Shown here piece by piece: positions 17,009 through 25,580 of a DNA stretch of 53,398 nt (positions within the stretch are counted from its first letter, which is position 1; each line of letters starts with the position of its first letter). This DNA is from Fibrobacter succinogenes. GTDB taxonomy: Bacteria > Fibrobacterota > Fibrobacteria > Fibrobacterales > Fibrobacteraceae. The stretch covers positions 1-53,398 of the forward strand of contig CACYRP010000020.1 in assembly GCA_902776765.1 (NCBI GenBank), read 5' to 3'. The notes beneath the pieces are model-generated. The model saw only the letters and a program-made list of their open reading frames with translations. It made no database searches and was not told the DNA's origin. A program made the translations under genes and the position numbers.

Positions 17009-17047
17009 TAGTATTGGACAAACAGAAAAACGCGTTCTATATTTTGC
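17009..17047 (+). promoter_or_regulatory. Sulfur-regulon promoter element 2 (porin-sbp)
   Basis: TAGTATTGGAC with TATTGGAC at 17012-17019, a 14-base spacer, and GTTCTATA at 17034-17041 followed by TTTTGC. Confidence 0.75.
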
Positions 17048-17105
17048 CGCACAAAAAAACAACAACGAACCATACAACAACAAAAACAATAACAAGGAGT
17101 CACGA

Positions 17106-18125
17106 ATGAACCAGACAATATCCAAGATCTTGATTACTACAGCACTGGTATCATCCATTTGCTCTGCTGAAGAAGCTGCTAAAGAAAGTACATTTAAGCT
17201 GACAGGAAACGTTCAGGCACAAGCCATCAAAGCACTTTACGACAACGATGCCGATAACACGCTCGACAATTCTTTCTTGCGCGCAAACATTGGTGCAAAG
17301 TATGACTCCGATCATCTCAGCGCTGTAATTAACTTGCGCATTTTTAGCCCGGCTTTCGGCAACACGATTGATGGAAAGAACTACGACAAGATTTCCGCAG
17401 ATACCTACTATGCCAACTACAAATGGGATACTGAATATGGCAAGTTCAACGTTCAATTCGGTCGTTTCCGTACCGACTGGAGCGTTGGTGGCAATTTCGG
17501 TACTTATGTCGATGTAGCCCTCAACAAGAGAGGTTTTCTCTCCCGCGATTACCAGCATGACGCTGTTGAATTCGGTTACGAAAACGGCATTTCGACATTC
17601 GAAGCATTGCTCGGTACTTATGACGCCAAGTTCAACACAGGTTATATTCGTCTTGAAGAAACGCTTAAGTTCGGCGATGCCAAGGTGAGTGCCGCATACC
17701 GCGTGAACGCACTCGACCCAATCCAACATACAGCACAGGTGACACACCGTGTTGCAAGCCGCGCCAGCTACTACTTCCAAAAGAACTTTGGCCTTTATGG
17801 TGAAGTCGCTTTGCTTGCAACTGGTGACAAGGAAAATCTCAAAGCTTCTAACGCCATCAAGCCTGAATACGCACAAGATTCACGATACATTCCATTCTTC
17901 GTCGGTTTTGAAATTCCGACTGCAGGTTTCTTGAGCAATCTGTACGCAGAATTGGAATACCTCTCTAACCGAGATGAATTGCAGGCCGATGCAGATGGAA
18001 TCGCTTGGACTGTAAGTTTCATCAAGAAAATCAACGATTATTCTAAAATCCAAGTGAACGTCTATAGCGAAAAAAAGGCTTCCGACGTTGCTCTCGCAGC
18101 AAGATTCACAGCATCTCTCAAATAA
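17106..18125 (+). CDS. Outer-membrane porin-like beta-barrel protein, sulfur regulon
   Basis: This 339-residue protein begins with a signal peptide (about residues 1-21, cleavage near CSA-EEA). Amphipathic strands with aromatic ends follow, such as DTYYANYKWDTEYGKFNVQFGRFRTDW, NLYAELEYLSNR and SKIQVNVYSEKK. This is the pattern of a monomeric or trimeric porin barrel. It starts at an ATG preceded by AAGGAG. Its sulfur-type promoter and the sbp gene downstream suggest passage of sulfate or sulfonates across the outer membrane; substrate specificity is inferred from context only. A hairpin that can act as a partial terminator follows the stop codon. Confidence 0.75.
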   Translation: MNQTISKILITTALVSSICSAEEAAKESTFKLTGNVQAQAIKALYDNDADNTLDNSFLRANIGAKYDSDHLSAVINLRIFSPAFGNTIDGKNYDKISADTYYANYKWDTEYGKFNVQFGRFRTDWSVGGNFGTYVDVALNKRGFLSRDYQHDAVEFGYENGISTFEALLGTYDAKFNTGYIRLEETLKFGDAKVSAAYRVNALDPIQHTAQVTHRVASRASYYFQKNFGLYGEVALLATGDKENLKASNAIKPEYAQDSRYIPFFVGFEIPTAGFLSNLYAELEYLSNRDELQADADGIAWTVSFIKKINDYSKIQVNVYSEKKASDVALAARFTASLK

Positions 18126-18143
18126 CTCCAAACACACACCGAG

Positions 18144-18192
18144 CGCCCTCAGCGCAGCATAACAGCTTCTTTGATCCATTTCGCTGAGGGCG
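18144..18192 (+). promoter_or_regulatory. Hairpin between porin and sbp that sequesters the sbp Shine-Dalgarno
   Basis: CGCCCTCAGCG (18144-18154) pairs perfectly with CGCTGAGGGCG (18182-18192), with a 27-base loop. The GAGGG in the 3' arm is the only Shine-Dalgarno candidate for sbp. The stem is followed by TTTC rather than a long T run, so it may attenuate, protect the porin mRNA end, or gate sbp translation. Confidence 0.55.
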
Positions 18193-18196
18193 TTTC

Positions 18197-19216
18197 ATTC
18201 AAAAAAAAATCACCATTGCATCCATTGCTCTCCTCACCCTCGCTTTCACGGCCTGCTCATCTAACGAAAACAAAGCAGCCACCGCAGAAAAGCAAACACT
18301 CACCAACGTTTCTTACGATCCGACCCGCGAACTTTACGCAAACTACAATGTGGCTTTCGCCAAGCATTGGAAGGAAAAGACCGGTAAGGACGTAGAAATC
18401 ACGCAGTCTCATGGCGGTTCCGGTAAGCAGGCTTTGGAAGTAGCCAACGGCCTCGAAGCTGACGTTGTCACACTCGCTCTCGAATTTGACGTGAACGCCG
18501 TTCGCGACGCCGGACTCATTGAACCGGGTTGGGTCAAGGAATTCCCGCTGAACAGCTCTCCGTACACCTCCACCATCGTGTTCTTGGTGCGCAAGGGCAA
18601 CCCGAAAAATCTCAAGGACTGGGGCGATCTCGTGAAGGACGGCATCGGTGTCATCACTCCGAACCCGAAAACTTCTGGTGGCGCTCGCTGGAACTACCTC
18701 GCCGCCTGGGCATGGGCCGAAAAGCAGTACAACGGCAACGAAGCCAAGGTCAAGGAATTCGTGAAGAAACTCTACAAGAACGTGCTCGTGCTCGCTTCTG
18801 GCGCTCGCGGCTCTACGACGACATTCATCGAAAACGGCCAGGGTGACGTTTTACTCGCTTGGGAAAACGAAGCATTCCTCTCGCTCAAGGACTACCCCAA
18901 AGACTACGAGATCGTCATCCCCAGCGTGAGCATTTTGGCTGAACCGTCTGTCGCAATTGTGGACAAGGTTGTTGACAAGCGTGGCACCCGCGAACTCGCT
19001 ACCGAATACTTGAACTACCTCTACTCTGATGAAGGCCAGCACATTGCCGCAAAGAATCACTACCGTCCGTCCAACAAGGCCATTCTTGACCAGTACAAGG
19101 AATTTGACCAGAACGTGAACTTGATTGACATCAGCTACTTCGGCGGCTGGGACAAGGCTCAGGGCACGCACTTCTCCAACGGTGGCATTTTCGACCAGAT
19201 CTACGAAAAGAAGTAA
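18197..19216 (+). CDS. sbp: Sulfate-binding lipoprotein of the ABC transporter; no ATG/GTG/TTG start, ATT proposed
   Basis: The 339-residue reading frame encodes a periplasmic sulfate-binding protein: [43 protein letters not shown] and RPSNKAIL are family signatures. The frame extends upstream of the first GTG (18350) to a lipoprotein signal peptide with lipobox FTAC, and is closed by TGA at 18185-18187. Between that TGA and the signal peptide there is no ATG, GTG or TTG. ATT at 18197 would give [19 protein letters not shown] after the initiator and has GAGGG six bases upstream. Either ATT is used, or an ATG has been lost or mis-sequenced next to a run of nine A. A complete paralogue with ATG lies at 36244. 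It delivers sulfate to CysTWA. Confidence 0.85.
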   Translation: MQKKITIASIALLTLAFTACSSNENKAATAEKQTLTNVSYDPTRELYANYNVAFAKHWKEKTGKDVEITQSHGGSGKQALEVANGLEADVVTLALEFDVNAVRDAGLIEPGWVKEFPLNSSPYTSTIVFLVRKGNPKNLKDWGDLVKDGIGVITPNPKTSGGARWNYLAAWAWAEKQYNGNEAKVKEFVKKLYKNVLVLASGARGSTTTFIENGQGDVLLAWENEAFLSLKDYPKDYEIVIPSVSILAEPSVAIVDKVVDKRGTRELATEYLNYLYSDEGQHIAAKNHYRPSNKAILDQYKEFDQNVNLIDISYFGGWDKAQGTHFSNGGIFDQIYEKK

Positions 19217-19250
19217 TCCGGTCTAATCAATTCTTCTTGTATAAACCGAG

Positions 19251-19292
19251 CGCTCTCAGTCTTTGCGAAAGCAAACATTGGGAGCGTTTTTT
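19251..19292 (+). terminator. Terminator after sbp
   Basis: CGCTCTC (19251-19257) pairs with GGGAGCG (19280-19286), and TTTGC/GCAAA close a GAAA tetraloop above it; a run of T follows. Confidence 0.75.
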
Positions 19293-19303
19293 GAGTTACA
19301 TCA

Positions 19304-19906
19304 ATGATACCCACCGAACTCATTCCTTCATTTTTATTTTACGCATTCATTTCAGGAATTACGCCAGGTCCAGCCAACCTGAGTTCACTTTCCGTTGCAT
19401 TAAGCTACGGGAAAAAGAGCGCTATCCGTCAATGGTATGGCATATTTACGGGTTACACTATTGTTTCCATAGGATCTGTATTTGTGTGCTATTTTATCGG
19501 AACAGCTTTTGAAAAGTACGTTCGAACGCTTTCCTTCATAGGATTGCTTTACATGGTATGGCTTGCATTTAAGCAATTCAAAGAAGCATTTACGCCACAG
19601 GAATCCCTCGAAAACGATGCAGGGAAAGGCAAGTTTACAACTGGCATTCTAATCCAACTCACGAATGTCAAAATCATGATTTATTGCATAACGGCAATAT
19701 CAATTTATTCTCTCCCCTACAACAAGGATTTTTTCTCGATCTTATTGTGCGGTCTCATCTTGCCATTGACTGGGCCTATATGCAACTTGGCGTGGATTTG
19801 TGCAGGTGTTTTCTTGAGAAAAATTTTTGGCAAATACCGCAAATCTATCAATATTCTTATGGGTCTCTCGCTTCTTTTTTGCGCCGCGAGCATCATAATG
19901 ATATAG
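19304..19906 (+). CDS. LysE/RhtB-family amino-acid exporter
   Basis: This 200-residue inner-membrane protein has about six hydrophobic segments and the family motif GITPGPANLSSLSVALSYGKKSA near the N-terminus. LysE/RhtB proteins export amino acids such as lysine, homoserine, threonine or cysteine derivatives. Position inside the sulfur region makes a cysteine or O-acetylserine exporter conceivable, but specificity cannot be read from sequence. It lies just after the sbp terminator and has no sulfur-type promoter element. The ATG at 19304 overlaps an ATCAATG context without a clear Shine-Dalgarno. Confidence 0.8.
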   Translation: MIPTELIPSFLFYAFISGITPGPANLSSLSVALSYGKKSAIRQWYGIFTGYTIVSIGSVFVCYFIGTAFEKYVRTLSFIGLLYMVWLAFKQFKEAFTPQESLENDAGKGKFTTGILIQLTNVKIMIYCITAISIYSLPYNKDFFSILLCGLILPLTGPICNLAWICAGVFLRKIFGKYRKSINILMGLSLLFCAASIIMI

Positions 19907-19910
19907 TCTT

Positions 19911-19941
19911 TTGACAAGTTGGCATAATCATACTATCTTTG
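19911..19941 (+). promoter_or_regulatory. Promoter of bioB
   Basis: TTGACA (19911-19916), a spacer of 17-18 bases and TATCTTTG (19934-19941). It lacks the GGAC and GTTC bases of the sulfur elements and illustrates the ordinary promoter type. Confidence 0.6.
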
Positions 19942-19975
19942 CGTTTTAAAATCCTACTATTTATATAGGTATATT

Positions 19976-20941
19976 ATGTTTTTCCCGCTTGATGAAAATA
20001 CTTCTATAACAAAAAATGAAGCTCTTGAAATACTTGATTTACAAGGCTACGCCCTCAACAATCTTATAGAAGAAGCATACCGATTAAGAACAAAATACAA
20101 AGGCAACCGCGTCAACATCCAGTTGCTTACCAATGTCCGTAGCGGCAACTGTACGCAGAACTGCGCTTATTGTGCACAATCACGAGATTCCGAAGCCCCG
20201 ATTGAGAAATACCGTTATGTCGAAGATAAAAAACTTTATGGCGACAACGATCTCGTCGATGAATTTCACCTTTCCAGACATTGCATCGGTCTTAGCGGAA
20301 TCCACTTTGCAGACAGTGATATTGAAAGCCTTGCCGAACGAATACGCAAAATGAAAAAGAACGGGACACAAATTTGCTGTTCCATCGGATTCTTGACCGA
20401 GCATCAAGCGAAAATGCTGAAAGAAGCGGGGCTTAACAGAATCAATCACAACTTGAATAGCAGCCGCCGTTTTTACCCAAGCATTTGCACCACACACACT
20501 TACCAGGAACGAATTGACAACTTGAAGATGTTGAAGCGCATCGGCTTTGAAATCTGCTCTGGCGGCATTATCGGTATGGGAGAAACAAAAGAAGACGTTG
20601 TGGATATGCTTTTCGAATTGAAAGAAATCAATCCCGAATCCGTCCCTATTAACTTTTTGCTCCCGGTCAAAGGAACACGACTGGCCGAGCGCGATATTTC
20701 AACGCTGACTCCAGAATATTGCATCAAGGTTCTTTGCCTCGCGCGATTGATGTTACCGAAATCAGATATCCGTTGCGCAGCCGGTCGTGAAGTCTATTTC
20801 AAAGGTCACGAAAAAACTTTGTTTAAAATTGCCGATTCCATTTTCGCCTCCGGCTATTTAACCGAAGGCGGGCAAAGCCTTGAAGCCACATTCCGCACGA
20901 TTGAAGAAGCGGGATTTACGTGGCAAGTGGAAAGCGCTTAA
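19976..20941 (+). CDS. bioB: Biotin synthase
   Basis: This 321-residue radical-SAM enzyme inserts sulfur into dethiobiotin. The SAM 4Fe-4S ligands are in NCTQNCAYCAQS (CxxxCxxC). The 2Fe-2S ligands correspond to the Cys in RHCIGLSG, the Cys pair in QICCSIGFL and the Cys in EICSGGIIGMGE, plus the arginine of IRCAAGRE. INHNLNSSRRFYPSI and TTHTYQERIDNL complete the family pattern. No other bio genes are adjacent. Its presence here fits a sulfur-insertion theme, but it has an ordinary promoter. The last four bases overlap the convergent gene's 3' end. Confidence 0.92.
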   Translation: MFFPLDENTSITKNEALEILDLQGYALNNLIEEAYRLRTKYKGNRVNIQLLTNVRSGNCTQNCAYCAQSRDSEAPIEKYRYVEDKKLYGDNDLVDEFHLSRHCIGLSGIHFADSDIESLAERIRKMKKNGTQICCSIGFLTEHQAKMLKEAGLNRINHNLNSSRRFYPSICTTHTYQERIDNLKMLKRIGFEICSGGIIGMGETKEDVVDMLFELKEINPESVPINFLLPVKGTRLAERDISTLTPEYCIKVLCLARLMLPKSDIRCAAGREVYFKGHEKTLFKIADSIFASGYLTEGGQSLEATFRTIEEAGFTWQVESA

Positions 20942-21942
20942 ATAAAATACGTCAAATCGGATTTTTCGGTGGAACCGAGCATTGTTGCGACTCCGCCGAG
21001 TTCAACGCCGTCGATTAATTCTTCGGCCTTGATGCCCATGAGTTCCATGGACATTTGGCAAGCGACAAACTTGACACCTTTTTGCTGAGCACTCTGGATT
21101 AATTCTTCTAGAGAAGACACGCCGTTCTTTTTCATGACGGCCCGAATCATCTTGGCGCCAATGCCACCGAAATTCATGCGAGAAAGGCCTAGCTTTTTGG
21201 AACCTCGCGGCAACATCAAGCTAAACATTTTCCCGATGAGCGATTTTTTGATGCGGACTTTTTCGGGCTTGCGTAAAATGCTGACTCCCCAGAACGTGAA
21301 GAACATTGTAACAGGGCGTCCCATCGCGGCAGCGCCATTGGCCATGATGAACGACGCAATAGACTTGTCTAAATCACCGCTGAATACGACAAATGTTTTG
21401 CCATGTTCGAATTCTCTTTTTTCGGGGGCGGGGGCATCTTTTTTCACGATGGACGCGTAAATAATTCCGTCTTTTTCGGTGAGTGATTTTAATTCGTTTC
21501 CGGTGTGTTGGCACCAAACTTCGACATCCGAGAGGAACGCTTTTTCATCCGCTTCGACTTGAATTTCGTCACCAATCAGAGCTTTTTTAACGATTTCATC
21601 AACTTTTACGATTGGACCTGGGCATTTCAAGCCCTTAGCATCGACAAAGTGCGCCTTAGGAACATCATCAAGGCCTCCTTCAATGTTGTACACTTCAAAT
21701 TCCCTATCCGCAAGAATTTCTGCGACTTGTTCCGAGCGATCTCCTGTTGTGCAAAAAACATAAACAGGTTTGTCCTTGGGGATGGAATCAATCTTTTTCG
21801 AAAGTTCAAAGAAAGGAATCTGAATCGCACCGTTCACAGGACGAACAATAATTTCACTAGGTTCACGTACATCAAGAAGTGTTGAATTCTTTATATCTAT
21901 CTTATGAAAATATTTTGCAGAAAAGTTCTTGACTTCGGGCAT
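20938..21942 (-). CDS. Rhodanese-TusA-DsrE fusion sulfurtransferase
   Basis: Three sulfur-relay modules are fused in 334 residues. A rhodanese domain (about 1-95) has its persulfide Cys in VFCTTGDRSEQ. A TusA domain (about 97-170) carries DAKGLKCPGPIVK with the CPxP motif. A DsrE/DsrF-like domain (about 180-334) contains MANGAAAMGRPVTMFFTFWG and ACQMSMELMGI with a candidate Cys. Such fusions are thought to pass persulfide sulfur along neighbouring cysteines. It is cytoplasmic (no signal peptide). A variant of the sulfur promoter element lies on the minus strand at 21982-22016, so it is probably co-regulated with sulfate assimilation. The gene converges on bioB with a 4-base overlap. Confidence 0.88.
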   Translation of the reverse strand: MPEVKNFSAKYFHKIDIKNSTLLDVREPSEIIVRPVNGAIQIPFFELSKKIDSIPKDKPVYVFCTTGDRSEQVAEILADREFEVYNIEGGLDDVPKAHFVDAKGLKCPGPIVKVDEIVKKALIGDEIQVEADEKAFLSDVEVWCQHTGNELKSLTEKDGIIYASIVKKDAPAPEKREFEHGKTFVVFSGDLDKSIASFIMANGAAAMGRPVTMFFTFWGVSILRKPEKVRIKKSLIGKMFSLMLPRGSKKLGLSRMNFGGIGAKMIRAVMKKNGVSSLEELIQSAQQKGVKFVACQMSMELMGIKAEELIDGVELGGVATMLGSTEKSDLTYFI

Positions 21943-21981
21943 TAAATCACCTTGCTTTTTAAGTTCTAAAAATAATTTGTT

Positions 21982-22016
21982 GCAAATATAAAACCACTTT
22001 TCAAGAACGTCTAATA
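21982..22016 (-). promoter_or_regulatory. Sulfur-regulon promoter element 7, variant, minus strand
   Basis: Read on the minus strand: TATTAGAC (22016-22009), 14 bases, GTTTTATA (21994-21987), then TTTGC. It differs from the six plus-strand elements at one base in each half but keeps the 14-base spacing. Confidence 0.65.
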
Positions 22017-22131
22017 CATTTTTCTAATCGTTCGCTATCAAAATTTTCAATAACAATTCTGCAGAATAGTTTTTGTAGATTCATTAATAAAAGAGGGAGC
22101 CAGTCAAACACAACAACAAAAAGGATACTAT

Positions 22132-22647
22132 ATGTACTCTACCCATTACATGGATTTGCTCATGCAAAACTCTCCCTGGAACCTCATCATCTTTATGGCA
22201 ATTCCTGTCATTCTTGCCGAAACGATTGCCATTACGGATTTATTCCTGTTGCGTTCCCCAAACGAGCATCCAACACTTTCAAAAATCAACCGCATCGCCG
22301 GAATCCTTGCAGGACTTTCATTCGTTGGGATTATAGCCTACTTCATTCCGAATGTCGTAATTCCACTTGCATCCGCAGGAGAATTCAGAACATGGATTGA
22401 TGTTGTGGCGATTGGCTCTTATATTCTTGCAGGCATTCCGATAATATTGCTTGCGTTGTTGAACTTGAAACTTCTGTTCCGTAAAGCAGGCGAAAACAAG
22501 CGCACGAATTGCGCCATTCTTTTGCTCGTCGCATTCCTCGTTCTCTCGCACATTGCGATGATTTTTGGAATGGTTGATCCGGGCATTGCCGGGTACTCTC
22601 CGAAGGCGGCAGCAACAGTAGAAATGCATCATCATCACCACCATTAA
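22132..22647 (+). CDS. Small integral membrane protein with natural C-terminal His6
   Basis: This 171-residue protein has four hydrophobic segments (NLIIFMAIPVILAETIAITDLFL; ILAGLSFVGIIAYFI; VVAIGSYILAGIPIILLALLNLKLL; CAILLLVAFLVLSHIAMIFGMV). It resembles conserved permease-like proteins annotated as DUF6803, though I am not certain of that family. The last residues are EMHHHHHH, a genuine genomic hexahistidine tail. The ATG follows AAAAAGGATACTAT. It lies between two sulfur-regulon units but has no sulfur element of its own, so the function is unknown; the His tail could bind metal. Confidence 0.7.
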   Translation: MYSTHYMDLLMQNSPWNLIIFMAIPVILAETIAITDLFLLRSPNEHPTLSKINRIAGILAGLSFVGIIAYFIPNVVIPLASAGEFRTWIDVVAIGSYILAGIPIILLALLNLKLLFRKAGENKRTNCAILLLVAFLVLSHIAMIFGMVDPGIAGYSPKAAATVEMHHHHHH

Positions 22648-22695
22648 CAATTACTTTATTTTAATACAAAAATTCTATAAAACGTGATACTTATT

Positions 22696-22732
22696 TAGTA
22701 TTGGACATAGCGAATGACGCGTTCTATATTTG
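22696..22732 (+). promoter_or_regulatory. Sulfur-regulon promoter element 3 (cysTWA), nearly leaderless
   Basis: TATTGGAC (22699-22706), 14 bases, GTTCTATA (22721-22728), then TTTG. The -7 box ends only ten bases before the cysT ATG, so the mRNA has almost no 5' untranslated region. Confidence 0.75.
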
Positions 22733-22741
22733 ACTCTACTT

Positions 22742-23575
22742 ATGAAGAGAACAAATAGAAGTGTCATTCCTGGCTTCGGCCTAACAACCGGCATCACGCT
22801 CGCTATCTTAAGCGTCGTGGTGCTGATTCCGCTTGCGTCGCTGGTGGTGTTTTCGGCGCAAATGAGTTTTAGCGAGATTATTGAAACGATTACACGCGAC
22901 AGAGTCTTGTCGAGTTTCAAGGTGAGTTTCGTGACGGCTTTTGTGGCGTCGCTTATCAATGCCGTGATGGGCGTTGTGCTTGCATGGGTACTGGTAAAAT
23001 ACACATTCCCGCTCAAGCGTTTGATCGACGGGATGATTGAACTTCCATTCGCCTTGCCGACAGCCGTAGCGGGTATCGCATTAACGGCACTTACCGCAGA
23101 TACGGGGCTCATCGGCGGATTTTTCGCCAAGTTCGGCGTGAAGATAGCCTTTACGCAAATCGGCATTACCGTTGCGCTTGTATTTATCGGCATCCCGTTT
23201 GTCGTTCGCGCAGTTCAACCGGTGCTTGAAAAGTTAGACCCCGCTTACGAAGAAGCCGCTGGCGTCTTGGGCGCATCTCGTAGCCGCATTTTTTGGAAAA
23301 TCATTTTCCCGGAAATTGTTCCCGCCGCATTGACGGGCTTTGGCCTTGCATTCGGGCGTTGCTTGGGTGAATACGGTAGCGTCGTGTTTATCGCAGGCAA
23401 CAAACCATTCGAAACAGAAATCGCCCCGCTCATCATCATGTCGGAATTGCAGGAATACGATTACTCCAGTGCTACAACGATTGCGCTCGTGATGCTCGTC
23501 GCCTCTTTCGTGACATTGTTCCTTGTCAACTTGATCCAGACAAAAAACACTAGAATTTTGAAGGGAGGAAATTAA
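22742..23575 (+). CDS. cysT: Sulfate ABC transporter permease CysT (CysU)
   Basis: The protein has 277 residues and six hydrophobic segments, with the ABC permease EAA loop YEEAAGVLGASRSRIFWKIIFPEIVPA (about 170-195), where CysA docks. LPTAVAGIALTAL and GRCLGEYGSVVFIAGN are typical of sulfate/molybdate permeases. An in-frame TTG at 22730 lies in the -7 box, so ATG 22742 is the start. Its stop overlaps the cysW start by one base (TAATG). It forms the channel with CysW for sulfate (or thiosulfate) delivered by Sbp. Confidence 0.93.
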   Translation: MKRTNRSVIPGFGLTTGITLAILSVVVLIPLASLVVFSAQMSFSEIIETITRDRVLSSFKVSFVTAFVASLINAVMGVVLAWVLVKYTFPLKRLIDGMIELPFALPTAVAGIALTALTADTGLIGGFFAKFGVKIAFTQIGITVALVFIGIPFVVRAVQPVLEKLDPAYEEAAGVLGASRSRIFWKIIFPEIVPAALTGFGLAFGRCLGEYGSVVFIAGNKPFETEIAPLIIMSELQEYDYSSATTIALVMLVASFVTLFLVNLIQTKNTRILKGGN

Positions 23576-24408
23576 TGAATAAAGAGACAACTTCCTCAAA
23601 AGTCGTCAAGTGGACTTTAATCAGTATCAGCATCATTTTCGTGGTGCTAATGCTTTTGCTCCCGCTGATTACAGTAATTACGGAAGCGTTCAAGCAAGGT
23701 TTTGCCGTTTACGAAAAAGCGGTAACCGACAATTACACCGTCAAGGCGATTTGGCTCACGCTAGAAGCGACGCTGCTCGCCGTGCTCATCAACACGGTTT
23801 TCGGATTGAGTGCTGCGTGGTCGCTCACGAAATTCCAGTTCAAAGGCAAGAAGGTGCTTACGACACTGATCGACTTGCCGGTGACCGTTTCGCCAATTAT
23901 CGCAGGTCTCATTTTCTTGCTCACATTCGGACGCCAAAGCCCGCTATTTCCGCTGCTGCAAGATTGGGACATCAAGATTGTATTTGCGGTTCCAGGAATT
24001 GTGCTGGCGACGATTTTCGTGACCTTCCCGTTCATTTCGCGCGAACTGATTCCCGTCTTAGAAGCACGCGGGAACGATGAAGAAGAAGCGGCGGCGCTGA
24101 TGGGCGCAAAAGGTTGGACGATTTTCAGCAAAATCACATTTCCGCATATCAAATGGGCTTTTTTGTACGGCGTGGTGCTTTGCGCAGCCCGTGCGATGGG
24201 TGAATTCGGCGCAGTCTCGGTGATTTCGGGTCATTTGCGCGGAAAGACGAATACGCTTCCGTTGCATGTAGAAATTCTATTCAACGAATTCCAGTATGTG
24301 CCAGCGTTTGCCGTAGCATCAATTCTCGTTATGCTAGCCATCCTCATCTTGATTGCTAGAAGTCTTATTGAATACAACGGGAAAAAGAAGGGTAAGGTTT
24401 CGCCTTAG
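23575..24408 (+). CDS. cysW: Sulfate ABC transporter permease CysW
   Basis: This 277-residue permease is the partner of CysT. It shows DLPVTVSPIIAGLIFLLTFG, the EAA loop DEEEAAALMGAKGWTIFSKITFP and RAMGEFGAVSVISGHLRGKT, the last highly typical of CysW. The start overlaps cysT, with GGAGG nine bases upstream. It is followed by cysA after 8 bases. The three genes have no internal terminator and form one operon under sulfur element 3. Confidence 0.93.
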   Translation: MNKETTSSKVVKWTLISISIIFVVLMLLLPLITVITEAFKQGFAVYEKAVTDNYTVKAIWLTLEATLLAVLINTVFGLSAAWSLTKFQFKGKKVLTTLIDLPVTVSPIIAGLIFLLTFGRQSPLFPLLQDWDIKIVFAVPGIVLATIFVTFPFISRELIPVLEARGNDEEEAAALMGAKGWTIFSKITFPHIKWAFLYGVVLCAARAMGEFGAVSVISGHLRGKTNTLPLHVEILFNEFQYVPAFAVASILVMLAILILIARSLIEYNGKKKGKVSP

Positions 24409-24416
24409 GAGATTTT

Positions 24417-25475
24417 ATGTACGTAGAACTGAAACATATCAACAAGCATTTTGGAAATTTCAAGGCCTCAGACGATGTATCCTTCGGTATCGAAAAGGGT
24501 AAGCTCATAGGCCTGTTGGGCCCAAGCGGTAGCGGCAAGACAACGATTCTCCGCATGATTGCAGGGCTCGAAACACCTGACAACGGCGACATCATCATTG
24601 ACGGGAAAGTCATCAACAACGTTCCGGCAAGCAAGCGCGGCATCGGATTTGTATTCCAGAGCTACGCCTTGTTCCGCTACATGACCGTTTTCGAAAATAT
24701 CGCTTTTGGGCTTCGCGTCCTCAAAAGATCCGAGAACGAAATCAAAGAACGCGTCGCAGAACTCGTCAAGCTGATTGGCCTTGAAGGTCTTGAAGGCCGC
24801 TATCCAAGCCAGCTTTCGGGCGGCCAGAGGCAGCGTGTCGCTTTTGCACGTGCGCTTGCGCCAAACCCGCAATTGCTTTTGCTTGACGAACCGTTTGCCG
24901 CCATTGACGCCAAGGTGCGTCAGGAACTCCGTCACTGGCTCAAAGAAATGATTGCCAAGCTGGGCGTCACAAGCATTTTCGTCACCCACGACCAAGACGA
25001 AGCCATCGAAGTCGCCGACGAAATCATCATCATGAACAAGGGCCGCATCGATCAAATCGGGAAACCGCTTGATGTATATAGCACTCCAAAGACCTCCTTT
25101 GTAGCCTCATTTTTTGGGCAACCCTCTATTTTCAAGGACTACAGCAAGTTCAATAGCTTTGATGAAATCGAAGGTGCAGAACAAGCAATCGTACGTCCTG
25201 AATTTGTCAAGGTCACCAAAAAAGACGAAACGCAAAAATACGGAAAATCCGCTCAAGAAGGTGTCGTAACCGACGTAGCTTTCCGCGGAAGCGGCATCGA
25301 ATTGACCGTTGCAGTAAATGGAGAAACACTTACGGCAAGGCGTAGCTTTGACGAGCCGAGCGTTTCTGTTGGTGAAAAAGTCGATGTATTCGTCTATCGC
25401 ATTTTCGTGACCGCAGGTGACAACGCCTATTTGCTCGAGAACAAATCGCTCCGAGATCCTGTTATCGTGATTTAG
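24417..25475 (+). CDS. cysA: Sulfate ABC transporter ATP-binding protein
   Basis: This 352-residue ATPase energises CysTW. Walker A GPSGSGKTT is near residue 37, the signature LSGGQRQRVAFARAL near 135, Walker B LLLLDEPFAAID near 158 and the switch HDQDEAIEVADE near 190. The C-terminal ~110 residues form the TOBE-type regulatory domain, which binds oxyanion or modulates transport in relatives. The start follows TAGGAGATTTT. No terminator is obvious before the next sulfur promoter at 25517. Confidence 0.94.
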   Translation: MYVELKHINKHFGNFKASDDVSFGIEKGKLIGLLGPSGSGKTTILRMIAGLETPDNGDIIIDGKVINNVPASKRGIGFVFQSYALFRYMTVFENIAFGLRVLKRSENEIKERVAELVKLIGLEGLEGRYPSQLSGGQRQRVAFARALAPNPQLLLLDEPFAAIDAKVRQELRHWLKEMIAKLGVTSIFVTHDQDEAIEVADEIIIMNKGRIDQIGKPLDVYSTPKTSFVASFFGQPSIFKDYSKFNSFDEIEGAEQAIVRPEFVKVTKKDETQKYGKSAQEGVVTDVAFRGSGIELTVAVNGETLTARRSFDEPSVSVGEKVDVFVYRIFVTAGDNAYLLENKSLRDPVIVI

Positions 25476-25516
25476 CAATTTCGTATAAAGTTTTACTATC
25501 AACCACGATAAAAATT

Positions 25517-25554
25517 AAGTATTGGACGAATGTAAAAGCGCGTTCTATATTTGC
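25517..25554 (+). promoter_or_regulatory. Sulfur-regulon promoter element 4 (sulfite reductase)
   Basis: AAGTATTGGAC (TATTGGAC 25520-25527), 14 bases, GTTCTATA (25542-25549), then TTTGC. Confidence 0.75.
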
Positions 25555-25580
25555 CCTTAAACCTATGGAGAGTCTAAAAC

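Noticed and set aside
18171..18395. 74-residue frame from TTG 18171 before sbp
   Set aside because: It is out of frame with the sbp lipoprotein and starts in the hairpin loop. It matters only if an indel in the A9 run joined it to sbp.
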